A stretch of DNA of 64,000 bases from Solimonas sp. SE-A11 (GTDB lineage Bacteria > Pseudomonadota > Gammaproteobacteria > Nevskiales > Nevskiaceae), in contig NZ_JAUASX010000004.1 in assembly GCF_030345715.1 (NCBI RefSeq), positions 124,001-188,000 on the forward strand. The letters are read 5' to 3'. Positions 28,141-35,591 of the stretch are shown here, one piece after another. Under the pieces are notes generated by a model. It saw only the letters and a program-made list of their open reading frames with translations, was not told the origin of the DNA and ran no database searches. Position 1 is the stretch's first letter, and each line of letters begins with the position of its first letter. The translations under genes were made by a program, and so were the position numbers.

Positions 28141-28938
28141 ATGTCAGGCGATAGCGAACACCTGCTGGTCATCGACGGAAACAACCTGGTCCGCCGCATT
28201 CATGCGGCGATCAAGGAAGAGGATCCGGCGGCGCATATGGCGGAAACGCTGCGTTCCTGCCGCAGCTCATTCCGCAGGGCGCGACAGAACCACCCGCATA
28301 CACATGCGCTCGCGGTCTTCGATGCGGGCGGGCAGAACTGGAGGCACCGGCTCTATCCGCGTTACAAGGCGGACCGCAGTCCATCACCCGTGGGACTGGA
28401 CGAGCTGATGAAATCCTTGCGAGCGGAGCTGGAGGGCCAAGGTCTGCGCACGCTCAGCGTTCCCGATATCGAGGCGGATGATGCGATCGCGGTGCTGGCG
28501 ATGCGCTGGCAACAGCGGAATCGCGGGACCATGACCATCTTGTCCACCGACAAGGATCTCTGCGCGTTACTGAGCCCGTCCGTGTCCGTGCACGACCATT
28601 TCGGCAATGTGAGCCGTGATGCGGCCTGGGTGCTGGCCAAGTTCGGCATCGAGCCGGGCCTGATCCAGGATTACCTGGCCCTGGTCGGCGACAAGACGGA
28701 CAACATTCCTGGCGTGGAGGGGATCGGTCCGGTGAAGGCGGTGCAGCTCCTGAAGGAGTTCAAGTCCCTGCAGGGGATCCTTGAAAGCCGATCGCTGCAG
28801 AAAGTGGCCAGGCAGGTAGTGCGGAATCGCGAGATGGCGCTGCTGTCGCAGGCGCTGGTCGGCTTCAAGACCGATGTGTCCATCGGCGTGTCATGGGCCG
28901 ACATGCGTGTCGGTGGGTCTGCCCCCGCGGGCCCTTGA
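28141..28938 (+). CDS. xni: 5'-3' exonuclease / flap endonuclease, Xni (ExoIX) type
   Basis: 265 aa, close to E. coli Xni (251 aa). Acidic metal ligands appear in LLVIDGNNLVRR, DIEADDAIAVLA and STDKDLCALL; the helix-hairpin-helix is in VGDKTDNIPGVEGIGPVKA. No polymerase domain, so it is the stand-alone form of the PolA 5' nuclease family. It ends 8 bp before a perfect palindrome containing two DnaA boxes. Confidence 0.9.
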   Translation: MSGDSEHLLVIDGNNLVRRIHAAIKEEDPAAHMAETLRSCRSSFRRARQNHPHTHALAVFDAGGQNWRHRLYPRYKADRSPSPVGLDELMKSLRAELEGQGLRTLSVPDIEADDAIAVLAMRWQQRNRGTMTILSTDKDLCALLSPSVSVHDHFGNVSRDAAWVLAKFGIEPGLIQDYLALVGDKTDNIPGVEGIGPVKAVQLLKEFKSLQGILESRSLQKVARQVVRNREMALLSQALVGFKTDVSIGVSWADMRVGGSAPAGP

Positions 28939-28946
28939 TGGATGCC

Positions 28947-28977
28947 GGCCTTATCCACAGCGGCTGTGGATAAGGCC
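28947..28977. repeat. Perfect 15-bp inverted repeat made of two DnaA boxes
   Basis: Left arm 28947-28961 and right arm 28963-28977 are exact reverse complements around one G. Each arm contains a perfect DnaA box: TTATCCACA at 28951-28959 and TGTGGATAA at 28965-28973. It lies just after the xni stop codon. There is no T-tract, so it is not a standard terminator, though it may form a hairpin in RNA. Confidence 0.85.
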
Positions 28978-29117
28978 GTTGATAAGCTGCCGCTAAATGC
29001 GCCCTGCCCCCTGCCCTGAGCGGTTTGGACAACAAATCAGCAGGCGTGCCGGATGTGGCCAAGTGCTGTGCTGAATCAGAATCCGGGCCTTGCAGTTCGC
29101 CCGTTCCGACACTCTCC

Positions 29118-29840
29118 CTAGGCTTCGATGAAGACCTTGCCGAGGTGCCACTCCACGGCCGGCAGCGGCAGGGCAGCGGCCTCGAGGATGGCGGAATGGA
29201 AGTCGCGGTAGTCGAAACGATCCTTCATCCTCGTGCGTACCTTGTCGCGCATCCGCAGCAGGTCTTCATCGCCAAGCTTGTAGGCGATCGATTGCGCGGG
29301 GATGCCGCAGGAGTAGCGCAGGCTGTCGGACTCGATCTCGGCATCGGCGCAGAGCGTGTACTGGCGCAGGTGGTCCCTGACCTGCACCCAGCTCCAGCCA
29401 AGGGCGTTCATGCCAGTGTCCACCACCAGGCGGCAGGCGAGGAAGGCGTCCTTGCAGAGACGGCCATAGGGGTCGAAGGGATCGTCGTGGAGACTCATTT
29501 CCCCGGCCAGCGTGGCGGAGTATTCAGCCCGGGCTTCGTCGAAGGCATTCACCGAGGCGTTGCGCCGCAGCGGTGAAATCGTGCGTGGGGTAATGGCGCA
29601 ACAGCCAGGCATGCGCTTCCTTGCCACCCGGAAATTTGTCCAGGCCCACCTCATCGAGTGCGAGGCGCTCGTAGTCGGCGTCGAGCTGCGCGATCAGCGC
29701 ATCGAAGGCCGGCAGCACTTGCTGCTCCACACGCCGGGTAACCTCTGCGACGAAAGAAGTCGCTGCCGATGTGGCCGCAGGCGAGGTCCCGCGCCTGGCT
29801 GACCGCGCTCAGGGCCTGCTCCGGCGGTGTGATGCGATGC
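29118..29840 (-). pseudogene. DUF885 family protein remnant
   Basis: The C-terminal third of a DUF885 protein is readable on the minus strand (SLHDDPFDPYGRLCKDAF, LVVDTGMNALGW, IPAQSIAYKLGDEDL, ending at 29118). Upstream a second frame gives QVLPAFDALIAQLDADYERL, and a third gives PPEQALSAVSQARDL near 29800. The three pieces need at least two frameshifts and large deletions relative to the roughly 600-aa family. It lies immediately downstream of the M19 peptidase. Confidence 0.7.
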
Positions 29841-29854
29841 GTACAATGTTGTGA

Positions 29855-30844
29855 TCATTTCCAGACCGCGCGGGCGACGCGCAGGTTGTTGGTGCCGAGG
29901 AAACCCTGCAGGTCGGCATCGCTCCAGCCGCTGGCCAGCAGGGCGTCGGCGATGACGGGGATACGCTCCGGCTCGACCATGCGGATACCGGCACCGTAGC
30001 CGAGAGCCGGTGGGAATATCTGCGGATTGCCGGTGACGAAGTCGTCCAGCTCCTGGCGGTCGAAGACGTAGTCCAGGCCGATGCCGACGTGCTGCGGGCC
30101 GACCAGGTCGGCGACGTAGCGCACGTGGCGCAGGTAGGTCTCGGTGGAGTTGTCGTTGTCGCCGAGGAACAGGCCGACGCCATTGATGTTGATCACGCCG
30201 CCGCTAGCGGCACAGGCGAGGATCAGGTCATCGGTGATGTTGCGCGGGTGGTCGTGGACGGCCCGCGGATTGGAGTGCGAGAAGATCACCGGCTGCTGGA
30301 TGTAGTCGATGGCCTCTCGCGCGGTGCGGGCGCCGGTGTGGGTGCAGCACAGCACCATGCCGCAGTCCTTCATCGCGTCTATCACGCGCCGGCCCTGTGC
30401 GGTAAGGCCGATGTCCTCGTCCTGACAACCGCCGGCTAGCTTGTTGTTCTGGTTGTAGGCCAGCAGCATCCAGCGCACGCCGAGTGCGTAGAGCCGTGGC
30501 ACCAGCGAGGGCTCATCCTGCACCGGGATGCCGCCTTCCATGTCGAAGAACACCGCCAGCTTGCCCTCGCGATGGGCACGCTCGATATCGCCGACACCGG
30601 CGCCGACGATGTAGTGCTGCGGCCATTCAGACAGCCAGTCGCGGACGGAGGCCAGCATCTCGAACGGGCGCTGGATGGCGTCGCAATCGCAGCTGACGTT
30701 GAGGATCACCACCGTGGCACCTGCGGCACGGTGGCGCTCCAGTTGCGGCAGGAAGTCCTTGTCGTCGGGCCGCAGCGGCATGCAGGCGTGGTTGTCCCAC
30801 ACCAGGCGGCGGTCTGTCAGCGGCTGTGTTCGAGGGCGGTCCAT
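29855..30844 (-). CDS. M19-family dipeptidase-like amidohydrolase
   Basis: 329 aa from the ATG at 30844, which has AAGGA 6 nt upstream. The TIM barrel shows the M19 pattern: FDMEGG (bridging Glu), CCTHTGAR and FSHSNPRAV (zinc His residues) and VGIGLDYVFD (catalytic Asp). The first zinc motif, normally HxD, reads DNHACM here, so one ligand is replaced. Members hydrolyse dipeptides or related cyclic amides. It follows a small conserved gene by 40 bp in the same direction and may be in one operon with it. Confidence 0.85.
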   Translation of the reverse strand: MDRPRTQPLTDRRLVWDNHACMPLRPDDKDFLPQLERHRAAGATVVILNVSCDCDAIQRPFEMLASVRDWLSEWPQHYIVGAGVGDIERAHREGKLAVFFDMEGGIPVQDEPSLVPRLYALGVRWMLLAYNQNNKLAGGCQDEDIGLTAQGRRVIDAMKDCGMVLCCTHTGARTAREAIDYIQQPVIFSHSNPRAVHDHPRNITDDLILACAASGGVININGVGLFLGDNDNSTETYLRHVRYVADLVGPQHVGIGLDYVFDRQELDDFVTGNPQIFPPALGYGAGIRMVEPERIPVIADALLASGWSDADLQGFLGTNNLRVARAVWK

Positions 30845-30884
30845 GATGTCCTTGCGGGAGGTTGAGGGAGCGGACGGGTTGCGG

Positions 30885-31286
30885 TCAGGGCATCCGGATT
30901 TCGGTATCGAGCGTGGCGGCGCGGCTGGCAGCCTGGAAGGCGGCATCGATGATCTTCATGCCCTCAGGTTCGCCGGACAGGGTCACCGGCTCGCTGCCCG
31001 GCGTTTCCCCTGCCTTGCTGCGACGCATGAATTCCATCATGGCGCGGTAGTCACCCTTGAGCAGGATGCCGGCGGGCTGCGCCGGCGGCTCCAGGCTGAA
31101 GGATACGCCCGGGACGGAATCAACGCTCATCGTCCACCAGACGGTCCGCTCGCCATGTGCGAGCTCGTAGTCCATGTCCCAGTGCCGGTCCAGCCGTGCG
31201 CATTCGTCCTGGCTCACCCGGTCGGCCGCCAGCAGCTCGTTCATGCGGGCGACGTGCTCCGGCGACATGAAGACCAGCTTGCTCAT
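30885..31286 (-). CDS. Conserved hypothetical protein, 133 aa
   Basis: A compact acidic protein without signal or TM segments. The C-terminal half (AGILLKGDYRAMMEFM and GEPEGMKIIDAAFQAAS) is reminiscent of SCP2-like lipid-binding folds, but I am not sure. Its ATG overlaps the TGA of a remnant hydrolase tail upstream, showing that it was once the downstream gene of a longer operon. It is followed at 40 bp by the M19 peptidase. Confidence 0.65.
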   Translation of the reverse strand: MSKLVFMSPEHVARMNELLAADRVSQDECARLDRHWDMDYELAHGERTVWWTMSVDSVPGVSFSLEPPAQPAGILLKGDYRAMMEFMRRSKAGETPGSEPVTLSGEPEGMKIIDAAFQAASRAATLDTEIRMP

Positions 31287-31366
31287 GCGACGGCCGGCCG
31301 GCGGTTCCTGAGGTGCCTGTCGAAGAACGCCGACATGCAGCGGTAGAAGTAGTCGAAGTGCAAGGC
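31283..31366 (-). pseudogene. C-terminal stump of a hydrolase-like gene
   Basis: The minus strand encodes ALHFDYFYRCMSAFFDRH then LRNRRPAVA and a TGA that overlaps the next ATG. This looks like the last 25 residues of an alpha/beta-hydrolase or S9-type peptidase (FDRHL ending). Reading upstream, the homology stops exactly where the stop codon of the cadR-like gene begins, so the body of the gene is missing. Confidence 0.5.
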
Positions 31367-31807
31367 CTAGGTCTTGGGTGCCGCCCCTGGATGGCAGGCA
31401 CAGGCTTCGCCATGGGCCGCGGCCACCAACTCATGCAGGATGCCGCACTCCGCCGCGGTGTGCCCGGCCTCGCAGTGCGTCCGCAGCGCGGTGAGCTGCT
31501 TCTCCAGGGCCTGCATGGACTTGAGGCGGGCGCGAACCCGCGCGAGGTGCTCGTCGATCAGTTGGTTGATGTCGCCGCAGTCGGCTTGGGGGCGCTCGAC
31601 GAAACCAAGCAGGCGCTGCACGTCGGCCAGGGGCATGTCGAGCGCGCGGCAATGGCGGATGAAGGACAGACGCTCCAGGTGCACGGGGCCGTAGGCCCGG
31701 TAGCCGTTGGCACGCCGCTCGGGTTCCTGCAGCAGGCCGGATCGCTCGTAGTAGCGGATGGTCTCGACATCCACGCCGGTGGCCTCGCTCAACTCGCCGA
31801 TTCGCAT
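31367..31807 (-). CDS. cadR: MerR-family Cd(II)/Pb(II)-responsive regulator
   Basis: 146 aa. The N-terminal MerR HTH (MRIGELSEATGVDVETIRYYERSGLL) is followed by the dimer helix and the heavy-metal ligands Cys77 (DCGDIN), Cys112 and Cys121 (HC...AECGIL). A Cys/His tail (HGEACACHPG) resembles the extra site of CadR. It is divergent from the efflux gene and should bind the dyad at 31849-31869, repressing without metal and activating with Cd/Pb. Confidence 0.9.
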   Translation of the reverse strand: MRIGELSEATGVDVETIRYYERSGLLQEPERRANGYRAYGPVHLERLSFIRHCRALDMPLADVQRLLGFVERPQADCGDINQLIDEHLARVRARLKSMQALEKQLTALRTHCEAGHTAAECGILHELVAAAHGEACACHPGAAPKT

Positions 31808-31845
31808 GTGTTCTCCGGATGAACGGGCCTGTCCATCCTACCCCC

Positions 31846-31876
31846 TTGACCCTTTAGCGGCTACAGGGTGTTCAAT
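31846..31876 (+). promoter_or_regulatory. MerR-type promoter and CadR operator
   Basis: -35 TTGACC (31846-31851) and -10 TTCAAT (31871-31876) are separated by a long 19-bp spacer, as in MerR-regulated promoters. The spacer is filled by a dyad, ACCCTTTAGC (31849-) and GCTACAGGGT (-31869), nearly the published PbrR/CadR operator. The promoter faces the CDF gene; its -10 overlaps an upstream in-frame ATG (31875), which supports the ATG at 31902 as the true start. Confidence 0.9.
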
Positions 31877-31901
31877 GGCCCCAGATCAACCGGAGACCGC
31901 C

Positions 31902-32534
31902 ATGGGCGATTCCTGCTGCGCCAGCAACTCCTGCCAGAGCCAGGCCTCCCCGCGCTACCGCCGGGCGCTGTGGATGGCGCTGGCGATCAACGCGGTGATG
32001 TTCGTGGTGGAGATGGCGGCGGGCTGGAACGCCGGCTCGGTTTCGCTGCTCGCCGATGCCGCCGACTTCCTGGGCGACGCCGCGAACTACGGCGTGTCGC
32101 TGTGGGTGCTGTCGATGGCGCTCGTCTGGCGCTCGCGCGCGGCGCTGCTGAAGGGTGCCACCATGGGCTTCTACGGCCTCTTCGTGCTGGGCCACGCGGG
32201 CTGGAACGCCATGCACGGCGTGGTGCCGGAGGCGTACACGATGGGCGTGGTGGGCGCCCTCGCCCTGGTCGCCAACCTGTCGGTGGCGGTGATGCTCTAT
32301 GCCTTCCGCGATGGCGACGCCAACATGCGCTCGGTGTGGCTGTGCTCGCGCAACGATGCCATCGGGAACATCGCGGTGATTCTGGCGGCTGGCGGTGTCT
32401 TCGGACTGGGATCCGCCTGGCCGGACCTGGTGGTGGCGGTGATCATGGCGGGCCTGGGAATTTCGGCTGCCCGCTCCGTCATTACCCAGGCGCGCGTTGA
32501 ACTGAAGGAGGCCGGCCATGCTGCTCACGCCTGA
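31902..32534 (+). CDS. Cation diffusion facilitator-like metal exporter
   Basis: 210 aa with GGAG 8 nt before the ATG. The N-terminus is Cys-rich (MGDSCCASNSC). Five to six TM segments follow. The TM2 metal motif is D-x3-D (ADAADFLGDAAN) and the TM5 motif reads SRNDAIGN instead of the usual HxxxD. There is no C-terminal cytoplasmic domain. It is transcribed from the CadR-type promoter and overlaps the next gene by 17 bp. Likely exports Cd/Zn/Pb; the altered ligand sets leave specificity open. Confidence 0.85.
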   Translation: MGDSCCASNSCQSQASPRYRRALWMALAINAVMFVVEMAAGWNAGSVSLLADAADFLGDAANYGVSLWVLSMALVWRSRAALLKGATMGFYGLFVLGHAGWNAMHGVVPEAYTMGVVGALALVANLSVAVMLYAFRDGDANMRSVWLCSRNDAIGNIAVILAAGGVFGLGSAWPDLVVAVIMAGLGISAARSVITQARVELKEAGHAAHA

Positions 32535-32793
32535 TGTCACCTGGATGGCACTACTGGCGGTGCAGACGCTGCACCTGCTGCACCACCTGATGACCAAGCG
32601 CCACATCAGCATCGTGGAGGTGTTGACCAGCGCGGCGTTGTTGATACCGACCACGGCCGGGCCCGTGGCCAGCCTGCTGCTGATGATGCTGCACCTGGGC
32701 CTGATCCTGGTGCAACTGGTGGGCAGTATCTGGATCCGGCGCCTGTCGCCGGGCTGCGGCGACGAGCGGAGCTTCTGGGCCAGCCTGGGCTGA
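32518..32793 (+). CDS. Small two-TM membrane protein coupled to the metal exporter
   Basis: 91 aa; start overlaps the end of the CDF gene by 17 bp, with GGAGG just upstream (AAGGAGGCCGGCC). Two hydrophobic segments (about 5-20 and 32-72) flank a short loop HHLMTKRHISIVE, His-rich (LHLLHH). No family recognised. The position makes it a candidate accessory subunit or metal-binding partner of the exporter. Confidence 0.65.
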   Translation: MLLTPDVTWMALLAVQTLHLLHHLMTKRHISIVEVLTSAALLIPTTAGPVASLLLMMLHLGLILVQLVGSIWIRRLSPGCGDERSFWASLG

Positions 32794-32851
32794 TCGGCCC
32801 GGCAGGCGCACCGGAGAAGGCCGCGCCACCGCCGCTACTGCGGCTGTGGCG

Positions 32852-34213
32852 CTACGCCAGACCCGCCACCACCTCAGCGGCAGCGCGTTCTCCGGAGCTG
32901 ATGGCGCCGTCGATGTAGCCGATCCAGCGCAGCGCGGTTTCAGAACCGGCCCAGTGGATGCGGCCGCAGGGAGCCCGCAACGCATGGCCACAGGTGGTCA
33001 TGGTGCCGGGAGCCATGAAGCCGGCGTAGCCACCCAGGCTCCAGGGATCGGAGATCCAGTCCTTGTCGATGTAACCGATGGGTGATGCCGCCTGGGGGCC
33101 GAAGTAGCGCTGCAGGGATTTCACCGCGGCCTCGCGGCGCCGGGGCTCGTCGGCCCCGGCCAGAACCCGGCTGTGGGCGCCGTCAAAGAAGCCGACGAGG
33201 AACCCGTGCTGGCTTCCGGGCGGCGTGGCATCCGCGATGGGGCCGAAGGGCCCCTGGTCGCTGACCACCTCGCCGGACCAGCCCTGCTCGCGCCAGAACG
33301 GTCGCTCGTAGGCCACCAGTGCCTTGATGATGGAGCCCATCGGCATGCGCGACTGCAGTTGCAGCCGCGCCGATGACAGCGCGTTGCCGAAGTGGATGCG
33401 TGCGGCCTGGGCGGGCGGCAGGGCAACGACCAGACGCGAGGCCTGGAGCTCGCCGCGGCCATGGCGGATGGTCACGCCGGACTCGGACTGTTCGACCGCG
33501 TGGACGGGGGCATCCAGCATCAACGCTCCCGGCAGTAGGCGTTGCGCCAGTTGCTGCGCGATCTGGAAGGCACCACCGTGGACCTTGAAGCGCTGGGCGC
33601 CCTCCCCCCGGACCTCCACCTGCGTCTCGAGGGAGCCGGCGGCCGAAACGCCGCTCAGCACGCTGAGCAAGGAGATCTCGTGCGGTTCTACGCAACAGAG
33701 GGCGCGCATGACGGCCTGCATCAGCCTGCGGCCGCCGCGGGTGTGCAGCGTGCGCTGCATCCACTCCTCCATGGTCATGCGGTCCCAGGCCGCGGCGTCG
33801 GCCGCCTGCCAGGGGGCAGCGGGATCGACGCTGCGCGCGGCCCGATTCAGCCTGTACATGCCCCAGGCGGTATCCAGCAGGCCGAGCACCGACATCGGGG
33901 GCACGGTGCCCTGGTAGCCGCGCAGCCGGCCGGCGATCTCCATCAGGCGCCGGCCGTCGGCGTACTGCTCGTACACGTGAAGGCCGAATTCCTCGCACAG
34001 CGCCAGGGCGTGGCTCTGGCCGGAACCCAGCCATTGGCCGCCCAGGTCGACCGCCTGGCCGCAGAGGCTGCCCCCCAGGGTACGGCCGCCGACCCGGTCG
34101 CGCGCTTCGAGCACGCGCACGGTGAGGCCGCGCTCGGCCAACTGCTGTGCTGCGCGCAATCCGGCGACGCCGGCACCGATGACGCAGACGTCCACGCGCT
34201 CCGGGGCGGTCAT
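32852..34213 (-). CDS. Flavin-containing amine oxidase
   Basis: 453 aa from MTAPERVDV at 34213. The FAD-binding Rossmann motif is VCVIGAGVAGLRAAQQLAERG, followed by RVGGRT and DLGGQWLG; the C-terminal FAD motif is WAGSETALRWIGYIDGAISSGERAA. This is the MAO/polyamine oxidase family, with no obvious signal peptide. It is divergent from a TetR regulator whose ATG is 95 bp away and is the probable target of that regulator. Confidence 0.87.
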   Translation of the reverse strand: MTAPERVDVCVIGAGVAGLRAAQQLAERGLTVRVLEARDRVGGRTLGGSLCGQAVDLGGQWLGSGQSHALALCEEFGLHVYEQYADGRRLMEIAGRLRGYQGTVPPMSVLGLLDTAWGMYRLNRAARSVDPAAPWQAADAAAWDRMTMEEWMQRTLHTRGGRRLMQAVMRALCCVEPHEISLLSVLSGVSAAGSLETQVEVRGEGAQRFKVHGGAFQIAQQLAQRLLPGALMLDAPVHAVEQSESGVTIRHGRGELQASRLVVALPPAQAARIHFGNALSSARLQLQSRMPMGSIIKALVAYERPFWREQGWSGEVVSDQGPFGPIADATPPGSQHGFLVGFFDGAHSRVLAGADEPRRREAAVKSLQRYFGPQAASPIGYIDKDWISDPWSLGGYAGFMAPGTMTTCGHALRAPCGRIHWAGSETALRWIGYIDGAISSGERAAAEVVAGLA

Positions 34214-34308
34214 GCTACGGTCCCGCCCTGCGGAAGGGCGCCGCCTGTCAGCTGGAGAGTCATCCTGGGCGTCCTCATGATTAACTATACGCGTAAACAA
34301 TAATACAC

Positions 34309-34941
34309 ATGACCCGATCCGAAGCCAAATCCAGGGGCCGCCCGCGGCAGGCGGCCGTCGATGAAAGCGACATGCGGCAACGCATCGTGGCGGCGGCGCG
34401 CAAGCTGTTCCTGCGCGATGGCGTGGAGGCGGTTTCCATGCGCAATCTCGCCGCCGAGGTGGGCTGCTCGCCGATGTGGCTGTACCGCTATTTCGGCAGC
34501 AAGCAGGAGATCCTGACGCAGGTCTGGGATGTGTTCTTCGACGAGCTGTTCGCGCGGCTGAAGAAGATCAAGGCGAAGTCGCCGCGGGCGCGGCTGGAGC
34601 AGCTGGCCTGCGGGTACTTCGACTACTGGATGGAGTACCCCGAGCGCTTCATGATCGTGTTCCTGCAGAAGGACCTGACGCCCGGCGGCACGCGCGCCTA
34701 CGTGGAGACGTCGGGGATCGTGCAGCGCTTCGACATGCTGCGGCGGGCGGTCGAGGAGGCGCAGTCAACAGGCGAGCTCGCGGGCGAGGATGCCACCAAC
34801 ATCGCCCAGGGCCTGATGTGCGTGGTGCAGGGGCTGGCGCTGAACTTGATCACGATCCCGGAATATCCCTGGAATGACGGGGCAAAGCTCAGCCGGCTGG
34901 TGATCCGTAGCTACCTGTCGGGTCTTTCAGCGCGGGGCTAG
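34309..34941 (+). CDS. TetR-family regulator
   Basis: 210 aa. HTH in EAVSMRNLAAEVGCSPMWLYRYFGSKQEIL (about residues 43-72); a variable helical ligand domain with TetR_C-type (WHG) region follows. The AT-rich gap before it contains the 8-bp palindrome TACGCGTA (34288-34295), a possible operator shared with the divergent amine oxidase. Convergent with the DUF305 gene, stops only 2 bp apart. Confidence 0.85.
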   Translation: MTRSEAKSRGRPRQAAVDESDMRQRIVAAARKLFLRDGVEAVSMRNLAAEVGCSPMWLYRYFGSKQEILTQVWDVFFDELFARLKKIKAKSPRARLEQLACGYFDYWMEYPERFMIVFLQKDLTPGGTRAYVETSGIVQRFDMLRRAVEEAQSTGELAGEDATNIAQGLMCVVQGLALNLITIPEYPWNDGAKLSRLVIRSYLSGLSARG

Positions 34942-34943
34942 CG

Positions 34944-35591
34944 TCACGGCGCGGGTGATGCGCGCCGGGCCATCAGCGCCATGGTGGCCATTTCCCGGGT
35001 CTGCTCCACCACCATCTGCGCGGCCAGCAGGCGTACCGCGGGCGCACGGGCGTTATCGACGGCGAACTGGGCCATGGGCAGCCCGCCCTGGTGGTGCTTC
35101 ACCATGAGCTGCAGGAACAGCCGGTCACGCTCGTCGCCCTGCAGCGTGTGCAACCGTTGCAGCTCTTCGGCGGTGGCAAGGCCCGGCATGCCGCCGGGTG
35201 AGTTGCGGCAGGCGATCAGATAACGGTTCAGGGCCTCGCTGGGCGGCTGTTGGCCCAACAGCATCCAGTCCATGCTGTCGCTGGCCGGCAGCAGCGGCTT
35301 GTCCCATAGCAACAGCCAGCCCTTCATCTGGCCGATCTCGATGAGCTGGGCGGCCTGCATGGCGCTGGCCATGCCGGCCAGCTTGCTGCTGCGGTCGGCC
35401 AGCAGTATCTCGGTCATGACGATGGCCTGGTCGTGATGGCTGCGCATGAATTGCGCGAAGCCCACATCCACGGCGCTGGGGCCCAAGGCCTGCGGCGGCG
35501 AGGCGCGCAGGCCATAGGCGTAGCCGGCGGCGGCGAGCAGCGCCGCGCCACCGGCCAGCAGCAGGACCCGGCTGAATCGGCGCAGGCTCAC
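34944..35591 (-). CDS. DUF305 protein, membrane-anchored, extracytoplasmic
   Basis: 215 aa; GTG start overlapping the stop of the LVIVD gene (GTGA). One N-terminal anchor (VLLLAGGAALLAAAGYAYG), then two DUF305 helical hairpins with the characteristic pairs FMRSHHDQAIVM and MVKHHQGGLPMAQ. DUF305 is a ferritin-like four-helix fold linked in other bacteria to copper or other metals. The coupling to a beta-propeller lipoprotein suggests they work together outside the cytoplasmic membrane. Confidence 0.85.
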   Translation of the reverse strand: MSLRRFSRVLLLAGGAALLAAAGYAYGLRASPPQALGPSAVDVGFAQFMRSHHDQAIVMTEILLADRSSKLAGMASAMQAAQLIEIGQMKGWLLLWDKPLLPASDSMDWMLLGQQPPSEALNRYLIACRNSPGGMPGLATAEELQRLHTLQGDERDRLFLQLMVKHHQGGLPMAQFAVDNARAPAVRLLAAQMVVEQTREMATMALMARRASPAP

